Part shown: piece after piece, positions 5,762 through 12,401 of the stretch
Numbering within the stretch: position 1 is the stretch's first letter
Layout of the letters: each line of letters opens with the position of its first letter
Assembly (NCBI GenBank): GCA_903824515.1
Contig: CAIJXA010000107.1
Span: 1-13,912, forward strand
DNA length: 13,912 bases
Reading direction: 5' to 3'
From: an uncultured bacterium
GTDB taxonomy: Bacteria; Patescibacteriota; Minisyncoccia; Moranbacterales; GWC2-37-73
Made by a program: the position numbers and the translations under genes
Notes under the pieces: generated by a model
Told to the model about the DNA's origin: nothing
Databases searched by the model: none
What the model saw: only the letters and a program-made list of their open reading frames with translations

Positions 5762-6817
5762 ATGAAAAACTTGATTGATGAGCCAAAAAAGCTGCAGAGA
5801 GAGCAAGGACCTTTCTCTAGGGCATTAAATGCAATTATTGGCGATTTATCGACCAGATCGCAGGAAATAATCTTCAGTCGCTATGGCATCAATGGAGATG
5901 GTGCCCTCACATTGGAGGAAATAGGCGGTAAATATACCATAACCAGGGAAAGAGTCAGACAGGTAATTAGAGAGGCTTTGAAAAAAGTGCGAGAAAAAAA
6001 TGACCATCCGGAGTTTGTAAAAGTTAGAGAAACGGTTATTTTGGCTATTACCAAAAATAGTGGTATAATTGGCAGGAAGAAACTTCTGAAAGTTCTTGGC
6101 CGTGAAAATGTTGCTGAGCAAGCTGCTGTTCGTTTTTTTCTTGAATGCATCAATCAAATCAAGAGTCACGAAGTGAAAGGTGAATTGTCACTGGCATATT
6201 CACTTTCAGATTTTGATATTGAAAAATGGCGCAAGACAAAAAATGCAACGCTAGAAGTTCTGAAGAAAGAAAAGCGGCCGCTCACTGGTGATGAACTTTT
6301 TCGTTTTGCAGTTGGAGAATTGGAAAATGATTTAAGCAAAGATCACTTTGTTTATCATCTTGAAATTTCTCAGGAAATTAAACAAAATAATTTTGGAAAA
6401 TGGGGTGCCATTAATTGGAAAGAAATTTCACCCAAAGGAACTCGCGAAAAAGCTTATCTTGTTTTGAAAGAATCAGGCAATCCACTTCATTTCAAGGAGA
6501 TTGCTGCAAAAATTGACAAACATCATCTCAACAAGAAAAAAACTCACCCCCAAACAGTTCACAATGAACTCATCAAAGACAAAAATTTTGTGTTGGTGGG
6601 AAGAGGAATTTATGCTCTTTCTGAATGGGGTTATCAAAAAGGAACTGTCAAGGATGTGATTAAGGAAATTATCGTAAAAAATTTGAAACCTTTGAACCGA
6701 GATGAGATTCTAAAAAAGGTGCTTGAAATCAGACAGGTAAAAAAATCAACAATCGTAATAAATCTTAACAACTTTTTCTCCAAGTCAAAAGAGGGAACTT
6801 ATTCAATCAAGAAGTAA
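5762..6817 (+). CDS. Sigma-70 region 4 protein fused to HARE-HTH and winged-helix domains
   Basis: A 351-residue, lysine-rich soluble protein. Residues about 17-80 match sigma-70 region 4 (the helix-turn-helix that reads the -35 box), with L-T-L-E-E-I-G and R-E-R-V-R-Q-V-I-R-E-A-L. Sigma regions 1-3 are absent, so it cannot melt a promoter on its own. Residues about 226-290 look like a HARE-HTH domain (G-N-P-L-H-F-K-E-I-A, then F-V-L-V-G-R-G-I-Y-A-L), the fold found in the RNA polymerase delta subunit. Segments 86-150, 155-220 and 293-351 also read as winged helices, giving perhaps five HTH units. I chose ATG 5762. A TTG at 5723 would add 13 codons but begins right at the -10 box. The 28-bp gap to the next gene suggests an operon. 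A transcription factor acting with RNA polymerase is the likely role. Confidence 0.85.
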   Translation: MKNLIDEPKKLQREQGPFSRALNAIIGDLSTRSQEIIFSRYGINGDGALTLEEIGGKYTITRERVRQVIREALKKVREKNDHPEFVKVRETVILAITKNSGIIGRKKLLKVLGRENVAEQAAVRFFLECINQIKSHEVKGELSLAYSLSDFDIEKWRKTKNATLEVLKKEKRPLTGDELFRFAVGELENDLSKDHFVYHLEISQEIKQNNFGKWGAINWKEISPKGTREKAYLVLKESGNPLHFKEIAAKIDKHHLNKKKTHPQTVHNELIKDKNFVLVGRGIYALSEWGYQKGTVKDVIKEIIVKNLKPLNRDEILKKVLEIRQVKKSTIVINLNNFFSKSKEGTYSIKK

Positions 6818-6845
6818 ATAAAAAAACTAGCAAACATAAATACTC

Positions 6846-8126
6846 ATGGACATTTTTGCAGGCTCAATTGGCGAAATTATCGCATCCACGAAATTAGTAG
6901 GGCAAGCTTTTGCCTACACTTGGTTTTTGTTTTTGCCGCCAATATTTTATTTTCTCTTCAAACTGCTTTGGCTTGCTCATGTCCAGGATGCATTTTGGTC
7001 TTCAGCTAGCTGGACCTTGCTTGAAATAATTGCTCCAAAAAATATTGAAAAAAGCCCTAAGCCTATGGAATCTATTTTCGTAGGTTTTGCTGGTGTGGAA
7101 AAATCTTTCACCACTTTTGAATCAAATGTTGACGGTCAGTTTGTCGACTATATGAGTTTGGAAATTGTCTCCAATGAGGGAGCTGTTCATTTCTATATTC
7201 GAACAATGAAAAAACATCGTCATTTGATTGAAGCAAATATGTATGCCCAATATCCGGATGTGGAGATTGTCGAAGTTCCTGATTATGTGGATAATTTTCC
7301 CAAGTTTATTCCGAATGCAAGGTGGAATTTGTGGGGTGCTGATGTGGCAGCCACCAAACATGATGCCTATCCTATCCGAACCTATCCAAGTTATGAAGAA
7401 ACGATTACTGGAACCATGATTGATCCCTTGGCTGGCGTGATTGAAGTTATGGGAAAACTTGGACCAGGCCAACACATTTGGTTGCAGTGGGTGATTGCAC
7501 CGAATCCTCCGGCTTGGAGCGGCACGGTTGGCAAGGCGCTGGCTGAAAAACTCAAAGGCCGAGAAAAGAAAGTTGAAGGAATTCTGGAAATGATAGGCAA
7601 AGATTTGATGGATGTCTTTGGTGGCGTCTTGAAATACTTGAGCGGCCCAGTTGAATTTGAAGCTGAGAAAAAAAAGGATGAGCTTCCTTTGGACACTCGT
7701 CTTTCTCCAATGGAGCGCGATGTGCTCAAGGCTGTTGAAACAAATTTGGGCAAAGTTCAGTTTTCCACAAAGGGTAGATGTATTTATCTTAGTAAGCGTG
7801 AAAATTTCGATATGTCAATTGGTGTTTCTGCTGTCTGGGGCGCATTGAAGCAGTTCGGAGATGACAACCTAAACGGCTTCAAGCCAGATGGAGACTCGAA
7901 AACTTCCAAGCACTATGATTTTTTCAAAAAACAGCGCCTGCAGTATAGCCAACATAAACTTTATCGTCGCTATAAAAGCAGAAGCAGGGATGGTATTAAG
8001 ATTGTATTAAGTAGCGAAGAGCTGGCGACTATATTTCATTTGCCAGATATCAATGTGATGGCTCCTTCAATGACTCGGGTTGAAGCAAAGCGTGGTGGTG
8101 CTCCTTCGAATTTACCAATAGAATAG
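6846..8126 (+). CDS. Membrane-anchored protein partnered with the TraG/VirD4-like ATPase
   Basis: A 426-residue protein with one N-terminal membrane segment (about 22-45, A-Y-T-W-F-L-F-L-P-P-I-F-Y-F-L-F-K-L-L-W) and a large domain that is probably cytoplasmic. The part around residues 110-145 (F-Y-I-R-T-M-K-K-H then I-E-A-N-M-Y-A-Q-Y-P-D-V-E-I) and W-L-Q-W-V-I-A-P resemble the N-terminal regions of VirB4/TraC-like or HerA-associated membrane proteins. In CPR genomes I recall a similar uncharacterised protein (DUF8128, recall uncertain) next to or fused with this kind of ATPase. No Walker motif or catalytic signature is visible. The gene sits 28 bp after the sigma-4/HARE gene and 72 bp before the ATPase. 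A role as membrane platform for the ATPase is inference. There is no signal peptidase site; the segment looks like an anchor. Confidence 0.85.
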   Translation: MDIFAGSIGEIIASTKLVGQAFAYTWFLFLPPIFYFLFKLLWLAHVQDAFWSSASWTLLEIIAPKNIEKSPKPMESIFVGFAGVEKSFTTFESNVDGQFVDYMSLEIVSNEGAVHFYIRTMKKHRHLIEANMYAQYPDVEIVEVPDYVDNFPKFIPNARWNLWGADVAATKHDAYPIRTYPSYEETITGTMIDPLAGVIEVMGKLGPGQHIWLQWVIAPNPPAWSGTVGKALAEKLKGREKKVEGILEMIGKDLMDVFGGVLKYLSGPVEFEAEKKKDELPLDTRLSPMERDVLKAVETNLGKVQFSTKGRCIYLSKRENFDMSIGVSAVWGALKQFGDDNLNGFKPDGDSKTSKHYDFFKKQRLQYSQHKLYRRYKSRSRDGIKIVLSSEELATIFHLPDINVMAPSMTRVEAKRGGAPSNLPIE

Positions 8127-8129
8127 GAT

Positions 8130-8145
8130 AGCCCCTTGGCTTTTT
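8130..8145 (+). terminator. Small hairpin with T-run between the membrane protein and the ATPase
   Basis: AGCC-CCTT-GGCT followed by TTTT starts 4 nt after the stop codon of the upstream gene. The stem is only 4 bp, so at most it should attenuate readthrough into the ATPase. The rest of the 72-bp gap is AT-rich and could hold a weak promoter, but I see no clear -35/-10 pair. Confidence 0.25.
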
Positions 8146-8198
8146 AACTTTTAAAAATAATAATATTTTTTCAATAATTTCTAAACGACAACGCTCGT

Positions 8199-10364
8199 AT
8201 GAATAATAATGAAATTGCCTTTTTTGCAAAAACAAATTTCAGAAACCAAGAAAGGGTTTTTGGGATCAAGACAGATGACAGACGAAGGCATATGTACATC
8301 ATTGGAAAAACCGGTATGGGAAAAACAAACCTGCTGGAAAATTTGGTGGTGCAAGACATTCGCAATGGACACGGCGTTTGCTATATTGATCCGCATGGTG
8401 ACACAGCCGAAAAACTTCTCAAGGCGGTTCCTGCCAATCGCATCAACGATGTCATTTATTTGAATCCCGCTGATCAGAATTTCCCATTGGCATTTAACGT
8501 CATGGAATCAGTTGACCCTGATTATCGACACCTTGTTTCATCTGGGCTCATCGGCGTTTTCAAAAAGATTTGGGCGGATTCCTGGGGACCTCGCTTGGAA
8601 TATATTTTGCGTAATGCTATTTTAGCCCTTTTGGAATATCCAGGCAGCACCCTTTTGGGCGTGACTCGTATTTTGGTGGACAAGAAATATCGCGAAAGAG
8701 TAGTCGATAAAGTCACAGATCCCGTGATTAGACAATTTTGGGTGGATGAATTTCCAAAATGGAGCGACAAAGTTTTGCAAGAAGTTGTGTCACCGATTCA
8801 AAACAAGGTCGGGCAATTTCTTTCAAGTTCACTGATTCGAAACATTGTTGGTCAAACCCAGTCATCTTTTAATATCAGGGAAATTATGGATTCTCAAAAA
8901 ATCCTTATTTTGAATTTGTCCAAGGGTCGTATTGGGGAAGACAATAGTGCACTTTTGGGAGCCATGATGATTACCAAAATTCAGTTGGCAGCTATGGGCC
9001 GAGTGGACATTGAAGAGGACACTCGAAAAGATTTTTATCTCTATGTTGATGAGTTTCAAAACTTTGCAACCGAGTCCTTTGCCAACATTTTGTCAGAAGC
9101 TAGAAAATATCATCTGAATTTAATTTTAGCAAATCAATATATCACACAAATTGATGAGAAGGTTCGCGATGCAATTTTTGGAAATGCTGGAACAATTGTT
9201 TCTTTTCGAGTTGGTGCAATGGACGCTGAATTTTTGGAAAAAGAATTCGAGCCTGTTTTCATGCAAAATGACATCGTCAATTTGCCGAAATATAACGTGT
9301 ATTTGAAATTGATGATTGATGGCATCGCAGGCGACGCTTTTTCTGCCAAGGTTTTGCCACCTGTTTTTATTGATGACACTGCAGAAAATGAACAAACAAT
9401 TATTGAGTCTTCTCGAGAACGATATGCTTCAAGCAAAGATGAAGTTGAGGACAAAATTTCCAGATGGGCCGGCATCATGCCAGCTTCTGGTTTTCAAACT
9501 GTCAACAAGCCGCCAGTAGCTTCCTACGGCCCTAATCCAGTGGTTATTCAGCCGCAAGTGCGCCCTCAACAGACTTTTGCCCCTCAAGCTCAGCCTGTTG
9601 CATTTTCAAGGCCTGTGACGCAACCAGCCTCCAATTCAGCGCCTCGGCAGCCTTATCAAGCCCCAATTTCTCAGCCATCGCCGCAGACTCCGCAGCCACA
9701 ACAAGTTCAACAAATTCCAGCTCCAACTCCAGCTCCTCGAGCTCAGCAAGCTACTCAATCACAGCAGCCTTTGCCATCGGCAACTGCTCAGCATGCGCAG
9801 TTTCAGCAAGTTGCTCCTGCGCCAACCCAACAAAAGATTCATCCTCAGCAAGTGCAAGAACCTGGTCTTGATCAAGAAAATCAAGATTATTATGTTAAGC
9901 CAGTAGATACTCGTCCCAAATTCGAAGCTATTTGTGATATGTGTGGTGATCACATTCAAGTTCCATTTCAGCCGGATGGTTCACGTCCAACATTTTGCAA
10001 GGATTGCTTGAAAGAATATCAGCGCATGACAGCCAAGGAAAAACTTGCGCAAGAGCAGAAAAGACAACGTCAAAATGAGGATCAACAAGGGCAAGTTTCT
10101 CAGACGCAAACAATTGAGAAAATCGAATCTTTGCAAAATGCAGCACCGCAAACTTTCAAGCAAAATGACCAAGCATACGAACCGGCTGAAAGAAAGGTGC
10201 AACAAAAAAGCTATTCATCACAGGAAAAGCCAATGACACTTTCGCAAATGCAATATATCGCCCCAAAGAAATTTAATTCTCAACGTCAGCGGCCGACTGT
10301 GAATCTAGACGAAGTTCGAAACTTAATAAACTCTTCTAAGCAAAAAAACACGAACTCTGCTTAA
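8199..10364 (+). CDS. TraG/VirD4-like type IV secretion (coupling) ATPase with Q/P-rich linker and C-terminal zinc ribbon
   Basis: A 721-residue ATPase. The Walker A G-K-T-G-M-G-K-T is at 36-43, followed by D-P-H-G-D-T-A-E (64-71). Walker B L-Y-V-D-E-F-Q-N-F is near 281-289, then A-N-Q-Y-I-T-Q-I-D and G-N-A-G-T-I-V-S-F-R, the usual pattern of VirD4/TraG/TraD and HerA-type DNA pumps (hexameric motors at the membrane that move DNA or protein). Unlike VirD4 it has no N-terminal membrane helix; the upstream gene could supply the anchor. After the ATPase, about residues 440-565 are low-complexity Gln/Pro/Ala, then a zinc ribbon C579-x2-C582-x17-C600-x2-C603, then a charged Gln-rich tail ending in a short helix (N-L-D-E-V-R-N-L-I-N-S). 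No relaxase or pilin gene is in the window. No Shine-Dalgarno is visible. Confidence 0.92.
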   Translation: MNNNEIAFFAKTNFRNQERVFGIKTDDRRRHMYIIGKTGMGKTNLLENLVVQDIRNGHGVCYIDPHGDTAEKLLKAVPANRINDVIYLNPADQNFPLAFNVMESVDPDYRHLVSSGLIGVFKKIWADSWGPRLEYILRNAILALLEYPGSTLLGVTRILVDKKYRERVVDKVTDPVIRQFWVDEFPKWSDKVLQEVVSPIQNKVGQFLSSSLIRNIVGQTQSSFNIREIMDSQKILILNLSKGRIGEDNSALLGAMMITKIQLAAMGRVDIEEDTRKDFYLYVDEFQNFATESFANILSEARKYHLNLILANQYITQIDEKVRDAIFGNAGTIVSFRVGAMDAEFLEKEFEPVFMQNDIVNLPKYNVYLKLMIDGIAGDAFSAKVLPPVFIDDTAENEQTIIESSRERYASSKDEVEDKISRWAGIMPASGFQTVNKPPVASYGPNPVVIQPQVRPQQTFAPQAQPVAFSRPVTQPASNSAPRQPYQAPISQPSPQTPQPQQVQQIPAPTPAPRAQQATQSQQPLPSATAQHAQFQQVAPAPTQQKIHPQQVQEPGLDQENQDYYVKPVDTRPKFEAICDMCGDHIQVPFQPDGSRPTFCKDCLKEYQRMTAKEKLAQEQKRQRQNEDQQGQVSQTQTIEKIESLQNAAPQTFKQNDQAYEPAERKVQQKSYSSQEKPMTLSQMQYIAPKKFNSQRQRPTVNLDEVRNLINSSKQKNTNSA

Positions 10365-10662
10365 TCAAAGAAAATTAAATTGAATTAGTAAAACCCAAAT
10401 TTCAGCCCTGACTTTGGATTATTTGAGCAATTTATCAGCTGGATAATATCCAGCTGGGTGAATGTTCTGATTTGTATCGAGACCGATTTGATGGAGGCAA
10501 TAAAGGGTTGATTTGCCTACGCAGCTTGACACGTCGCTGTGAGTGACATGGCTTAGGGTTTAGGGCATGCTCGGGGTATTAATACCGTTTATTTTTGAAA
10601 GAATAAGGTAAATGATGCGTAGAATTACATGAGTCTAGATAATTCTAAGTTAATTAATAAAT
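10365..10662. other. 298-bp spacer with structured, relatively GC-rich core; candidate RNA or gene relic
   Basis: No convincing start-to-stop ORF is present, but 10400-10590 is clearly richer in G+C than the other spacers. CAGCTGGAT (10436-10444) pairs perfectly with ATCCAGCTG (10448-10456). AGGCAA (10495-10500) pairs with TTGCCT (10513-10518). GGTATTAATACC (10575-10586) is a perfect palindrome. On the minus strand the frame from 10559 to the stop at 10419-10421 stays open for 46 codons without an ATG. Its end reads like protein: L-H-Q-I-G-L-D-T-N-Q-N-I-H-P-A-G-Y-Y-P-A. I recognise neither an RNA family nor a protein, so a small RNA and a decayed gene end both remain possible. Confidence 0.35.
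10620..10647. promoter_or_regulatory. 8-bp inverted repeat upstream of the 72-residue membrane peptide
   Basis: TAGAATTA (10620-10627) is the exact reverse complement of TAATTCTA (10640-10647), separated by 12 bp. It ends 15 bp before the ATG at 10663. It overlaps a possible -10 TAGAAT (10620-10625) that has TTGAAA (10595-10600) at a rather long spacing of 19. A repressor site or an RNA hairpin near the start are both possible. Confidence 0.3.
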
Positions 10663-10881
10663 ATGAAGAATAAATTTTTTACGTTTATTTTTATAGTCGT
10701 TTTGCCTATTTTGGTTGGGATTGCAATTTATGTAAATATTTTTAAAAATGCAAACCAGGCCAACGTTTCTGCGGATTCTTCAATAACAAGCACTAGAAAT
10801 GCTAGCCAAAAAAGCTACACTGTAACTGCTCAGGCCAAGACAGCTGCTGCTCGCCCAGCCAAGAGTACAAAGGTATCATAA
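10663..10881 (+). CDS. Small single-pass membrane protein, unrecognised
   Basis: A 72-residue protein: a short positive N-terminus (M-K-N-K), one strongly hydrophobic segment at about 5-27 (F-F-T-F-I-F-I-V-V-L-P-I-L-V-G-I-A), then a low-complexity Ser/Thr/Ala/Lys/Gln tail of about 45 residues. By the positive-inside rule the tail is outside. There is no lipobox and no clear signal peptidase site, so it is probably an anchored, extracytoplasmic tail, and the composition resembles a linker or surface stalk. It is a transcription unit of its own as far as can be seen, closed by a very strong terminator 24 bp after the stop. I do not recognise the family. The strong terminator argues that the ORF is expressed. 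Confidence 0.7.
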   Translation: MKNKFFTFIFIVVLPILVGIAIYVNIFKNANQANVSADSSITSTRNASQKSYTVTAQAKTAAARPAKSTKVS

Positions 10882-10904
10882 TTTTTTATGATTGATTTTT
10901 TTGC

Positions 10905-10949
10905 AAGCACCACATTTGGAAATTAATATTTCCAAATGTGGTGCTTTTT
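10905..10949 (+). terminator. Strong intrinsic terminator after the 72-residue membrane peptide
   Basis: A perfect 19-bp stem: the arm at 10905-10923 (AAGCACCACATTTGGAAAT) pairs with 10928-10946 around a 4-nt loop, and the 3' arm runs into TTTTT (10945-10949). On the minus strand the exit is A-rich, so it acts on plus-strand transcripts only. Confidence 0.93.
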
Positions 10950-10961
10950 GATTTGACGGTT

Positions 10962-10988
10962 ATGCTAAAATGCTAAATCTGATATACT
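10962..10988 (+). promoter_or_regulatory. Candidate extended -10 promoter and tandem repeat before the 356-residue membrane protein
   Basis: Between the terminator and the next gene lies TGATATACT (10980-10988), an extended -10 box (TGn + TATACT) that needs little from a -35. Just upstream, ATGCTAAA occurs twice in tandem (10962-10969, 10970-10977), which could be an activator or repressor site. Transcription would start about 20 bp before the ATG at 11015. Confidence 0.4.
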
Positions 10989-11014
10989 GAAAATATATTT
11001 ATATGTGAAAAAAT

Positions 11015-12085
11015 ATGAATCGAAAAAAAATTGAATTAATTTTAGGCTCACTCACAATTGTTTGTGCATTTTTTTCATGGTGGTCTGTTGCTCAAATTTT
11101 GAAGGTTGCAGGCGCCAGTAGTTGGACAACTTCGATAATATTTTTTATGCTGCTGTGGGTGTTTATTTGTCTGGATATTGCATTGTTTGAGGATATTGTT
11201 TTTTTAGAGCTACTACTGTTTGGCTCGCTACTTTTGGGTATTATTTTTACGGGTAGTTTTTGGCATATCGCAGGAGTGTTTATTAGTGGATATTTTTTGT
11301 TTCTGGCTTCACGCAAAATACGTCGTGATTTTGAATTGAATGTGAAAATTGATTTTTTAAAGTCATTGCGAAGCGGAAAAGTGCTGATGATACTAGCGAT
11401 ATCCTTGGCAATTTCGGCTCAATATTTTTCATATGTCAGTCAGCTCAATGGTCAAATTTTGATTCCGCGAATTGAAACGAGCGGAATTTCCGGCAAAATT
11501 GTGCCTAAGATCCTTTCTTTAATTGAGCCAAATTTCAAAGTGCTTGAAAATGAAAACCTAACCATAGATGATCTGATTTTGCAAATTCAAAAGAGCCAGT
11601 CATTAAATCAAGATTCGCAAGTTACAAACTCGAGTATCGCTCAAATCGTTCAACAAGAAATGGAAAATCAAAACATCTCTCCCAATAGTCGTGAACAATT
11701 TACTGCGCAAGTAGGCAATCAACTTAATACTTTGAACGCTCGAATTAAAAATGACGAACAAGCCGTTATCATGAAAGAAAGCAGGCAGCAGTTGTCAACA
11801 CTGGTTGGCAGGGAAGTTCAGGGTTCAGAAAAGGCATCAGATGTCATTTCGCAACTTATTGCAAAAAAAATTGAGAATATCTTTACCCCAAACATTATTG
11901 GAAAACAACGATCATCATCAATCGCAATTGTTTTGGCTGGCATTCTTTTTTTCACAGTTTTTTCAATTGGATCATTACTGAGCGTTGTTTCGTTCCTTTT
12001 GAGTTGGATGATATTTTCTAACTTGGTACGTTTCGGTTTGGTTGTAATCAAAACTGTAACTGTAGAAAAAGAAGTTATTTTCTAG
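11015..12085 (+). CDS. Multi-pass membrane protein of unknown function with a large polar loop
   Basis: A 356-residue protein that I do not recognise. Hydrophobic segments lie at about 7-25, 38-57, 61-79, 82-98, 122-140, 303-321 and 322-346. A long hydrophilic region (about 141-300) sits between the fifth and sixth. That region is rich in Gln, Asn, Ser and Ile, has probable helical/coiled-coil stretches (S-I-A-Q-I-V-Q-Q-E-M-E-N-Q; I-S-Q-L-I-A-K-K-I-E-N-I), and contains no cysteine. With K/R-rich cytoplasmic ends (M-N-R-K-K; S-R-K-I-R-R) the loop is more likely outside the membrane. No enzyme motif is visible, and a transporter, channel or envelope-assembly role cannot be separated. It has its own likely promoter upstream and a hairpin with T-tract downstream. 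Confidence 0.8.
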   Translation: MNRKKIELILGSLTIVCAFFSWWSVAQILKVAGASSWTTSIIFFMLLWVFICLDIALFEDIVFLELLLFGSLLLGIIFTGSFWHIAGVFISGYFLFLASRKIRRDFELNVKIDFLKSLRSGKVLMILAISLAISAQYFSYVSQLNGQILIPRIETSGISGKIVPKILSLIEPNFKVLENENLTIDDLILQIQKSQSLNQDSQVTNSSIAQIVQQEMENQNISPNSREQFTAQVGNQLNTLNARIKNDEQAVIMKESRQQLSTLVGREVQGSEKASDVISQLIAKKIENIFTPNIIGKQRSSSIAIVLAGILFFTVFSIGSLLSVVSFLLSWMIFSNLVRFGLVVIKTVTVEKEVIF

Positions 12086-12100
12086 CTAGATGGCGTAAAT

Positions 12101-12135
12101 AATTAGCACTCATCACTTGGGATTGCTAATTTTTT
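12101..12135 (+). terminator. Terminator-like hairpin after the membrane protein, coinciding with the CIRCE operator
   Basis: AATTAGCA (12101-12108) pairs with TGCTAATT (12124-12131) over a 15-nt loop, and TTTTTT (12130-12135) follows. It begins 15 bp after the stop codon at 12085. As RNA it can end the upstream transcript. As DNA the same bases form the CIRCE inverted repeat described separately. The large loop makes its strength uncertain. Confidence 0.5.
12103..12129 (+). promoter_or_regulatory. CIRCE element (HrcA operator), one mismatch to consensus
   Basis: TTAGCACTC (12103-12111), nine bases, then GATTGCTAA (12121-12129). The CIRCE consensus is TTAGCACTC-N9-GAGTGCTAA, so the left arm and the spacing are exact and the right arm differs in one base. 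CIRCE is bound by the heat-shock repressor HrcA and is typically found before groESL or dnaK/dnaJ operons. Here the next gene downstream is dnaJ. hrcA itself is not in the window. Confidence 0.85.
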
Positions 12136-12151
12136 GTTTTTGGTTTAGAAT
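12123..12151 (+). promoter_or_regulatory. Heat-shock gene promoter overlapped by CIRCE
   Basis: TTGCTA (12123-12128, four of six to TTGACA) lies inside the right CIRCE arm. It is followed after exactly 17 bp by TAGAAT (12146-12151, five of six to TATAAT). HrcA bound to CIRCE would cover the -35 box, the usual arrangement. Transcription would start near 12158, about 244 nt before the dnaJ ATG. A second, closer promoter in the AT-rich bases 12365-12400 cannot be excluded. Confidence 0.6.
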
Positions 12152-12247
12152 GAGCGAAGTAACATTGGTCTCTGGCTGTAAGCTTAGTTGTAGGAAACTA
12201 GTAATTAAACTTTCGTTTTCAGTTAACAGCACAGCGTGTTGGAAATA

Positions 12248-12328
12248 AGCTAAAGAAAAAAGTAACAAGAAAAGGAATTTCTAATTTCGTTTTCCAAATT
12301 CCTGTTGCTATTCCCATGAGCTTTAGTT
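12248..12328 (+). promoter_or_regulatory. Structured 5' leader of dnaJ (nested hairpin)
   Basis: Three nested stems fit together: AGCTAAAG (12248-12255) with CTTTAGTT (12321-12328), AGTAAC (12261-12266) with GTTGCT (12304-12309), and AGGAATTT (12273-12280) with AAATTCCT (12296-12303). That gives 22 pairs including two G-U pairs. It lies in the long leader between the CIRCE-controlled promoter and dnaJ, about 70 nt before the ATG. It does not occlude the start codon directly, so a ROSE-like thermometer is not shown. RNA stabilisation or a neutral palindromic repeat are alternatives. The remaining leader holds no ORF that I can support. Confidence 0.4.
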
Positions 12329-12401
12329 AACTTTTTCTGAGTTATTTTTAGAGAAAAAAGGGGGATTAGTTGTTTTTGTTAAAATTAATTATATTAACTA
12401 T

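Noticed and set aside
9544..9726. Minus-strand ORF opposite the Q/P-rich part of the ATPase
   Set aside because: Its alanine/glutamate-rich sequence is just the antisense of repeated CAG/CCA codons.
12285..12310. ROSE-type RNA thermometer before dnaJ
   Set aside because: GTTGCT is present, but it pairs about 90 nt upstream of the ATG and there is no Shine-Dalgarno to mask, so the ROSE mechanism is not supported.
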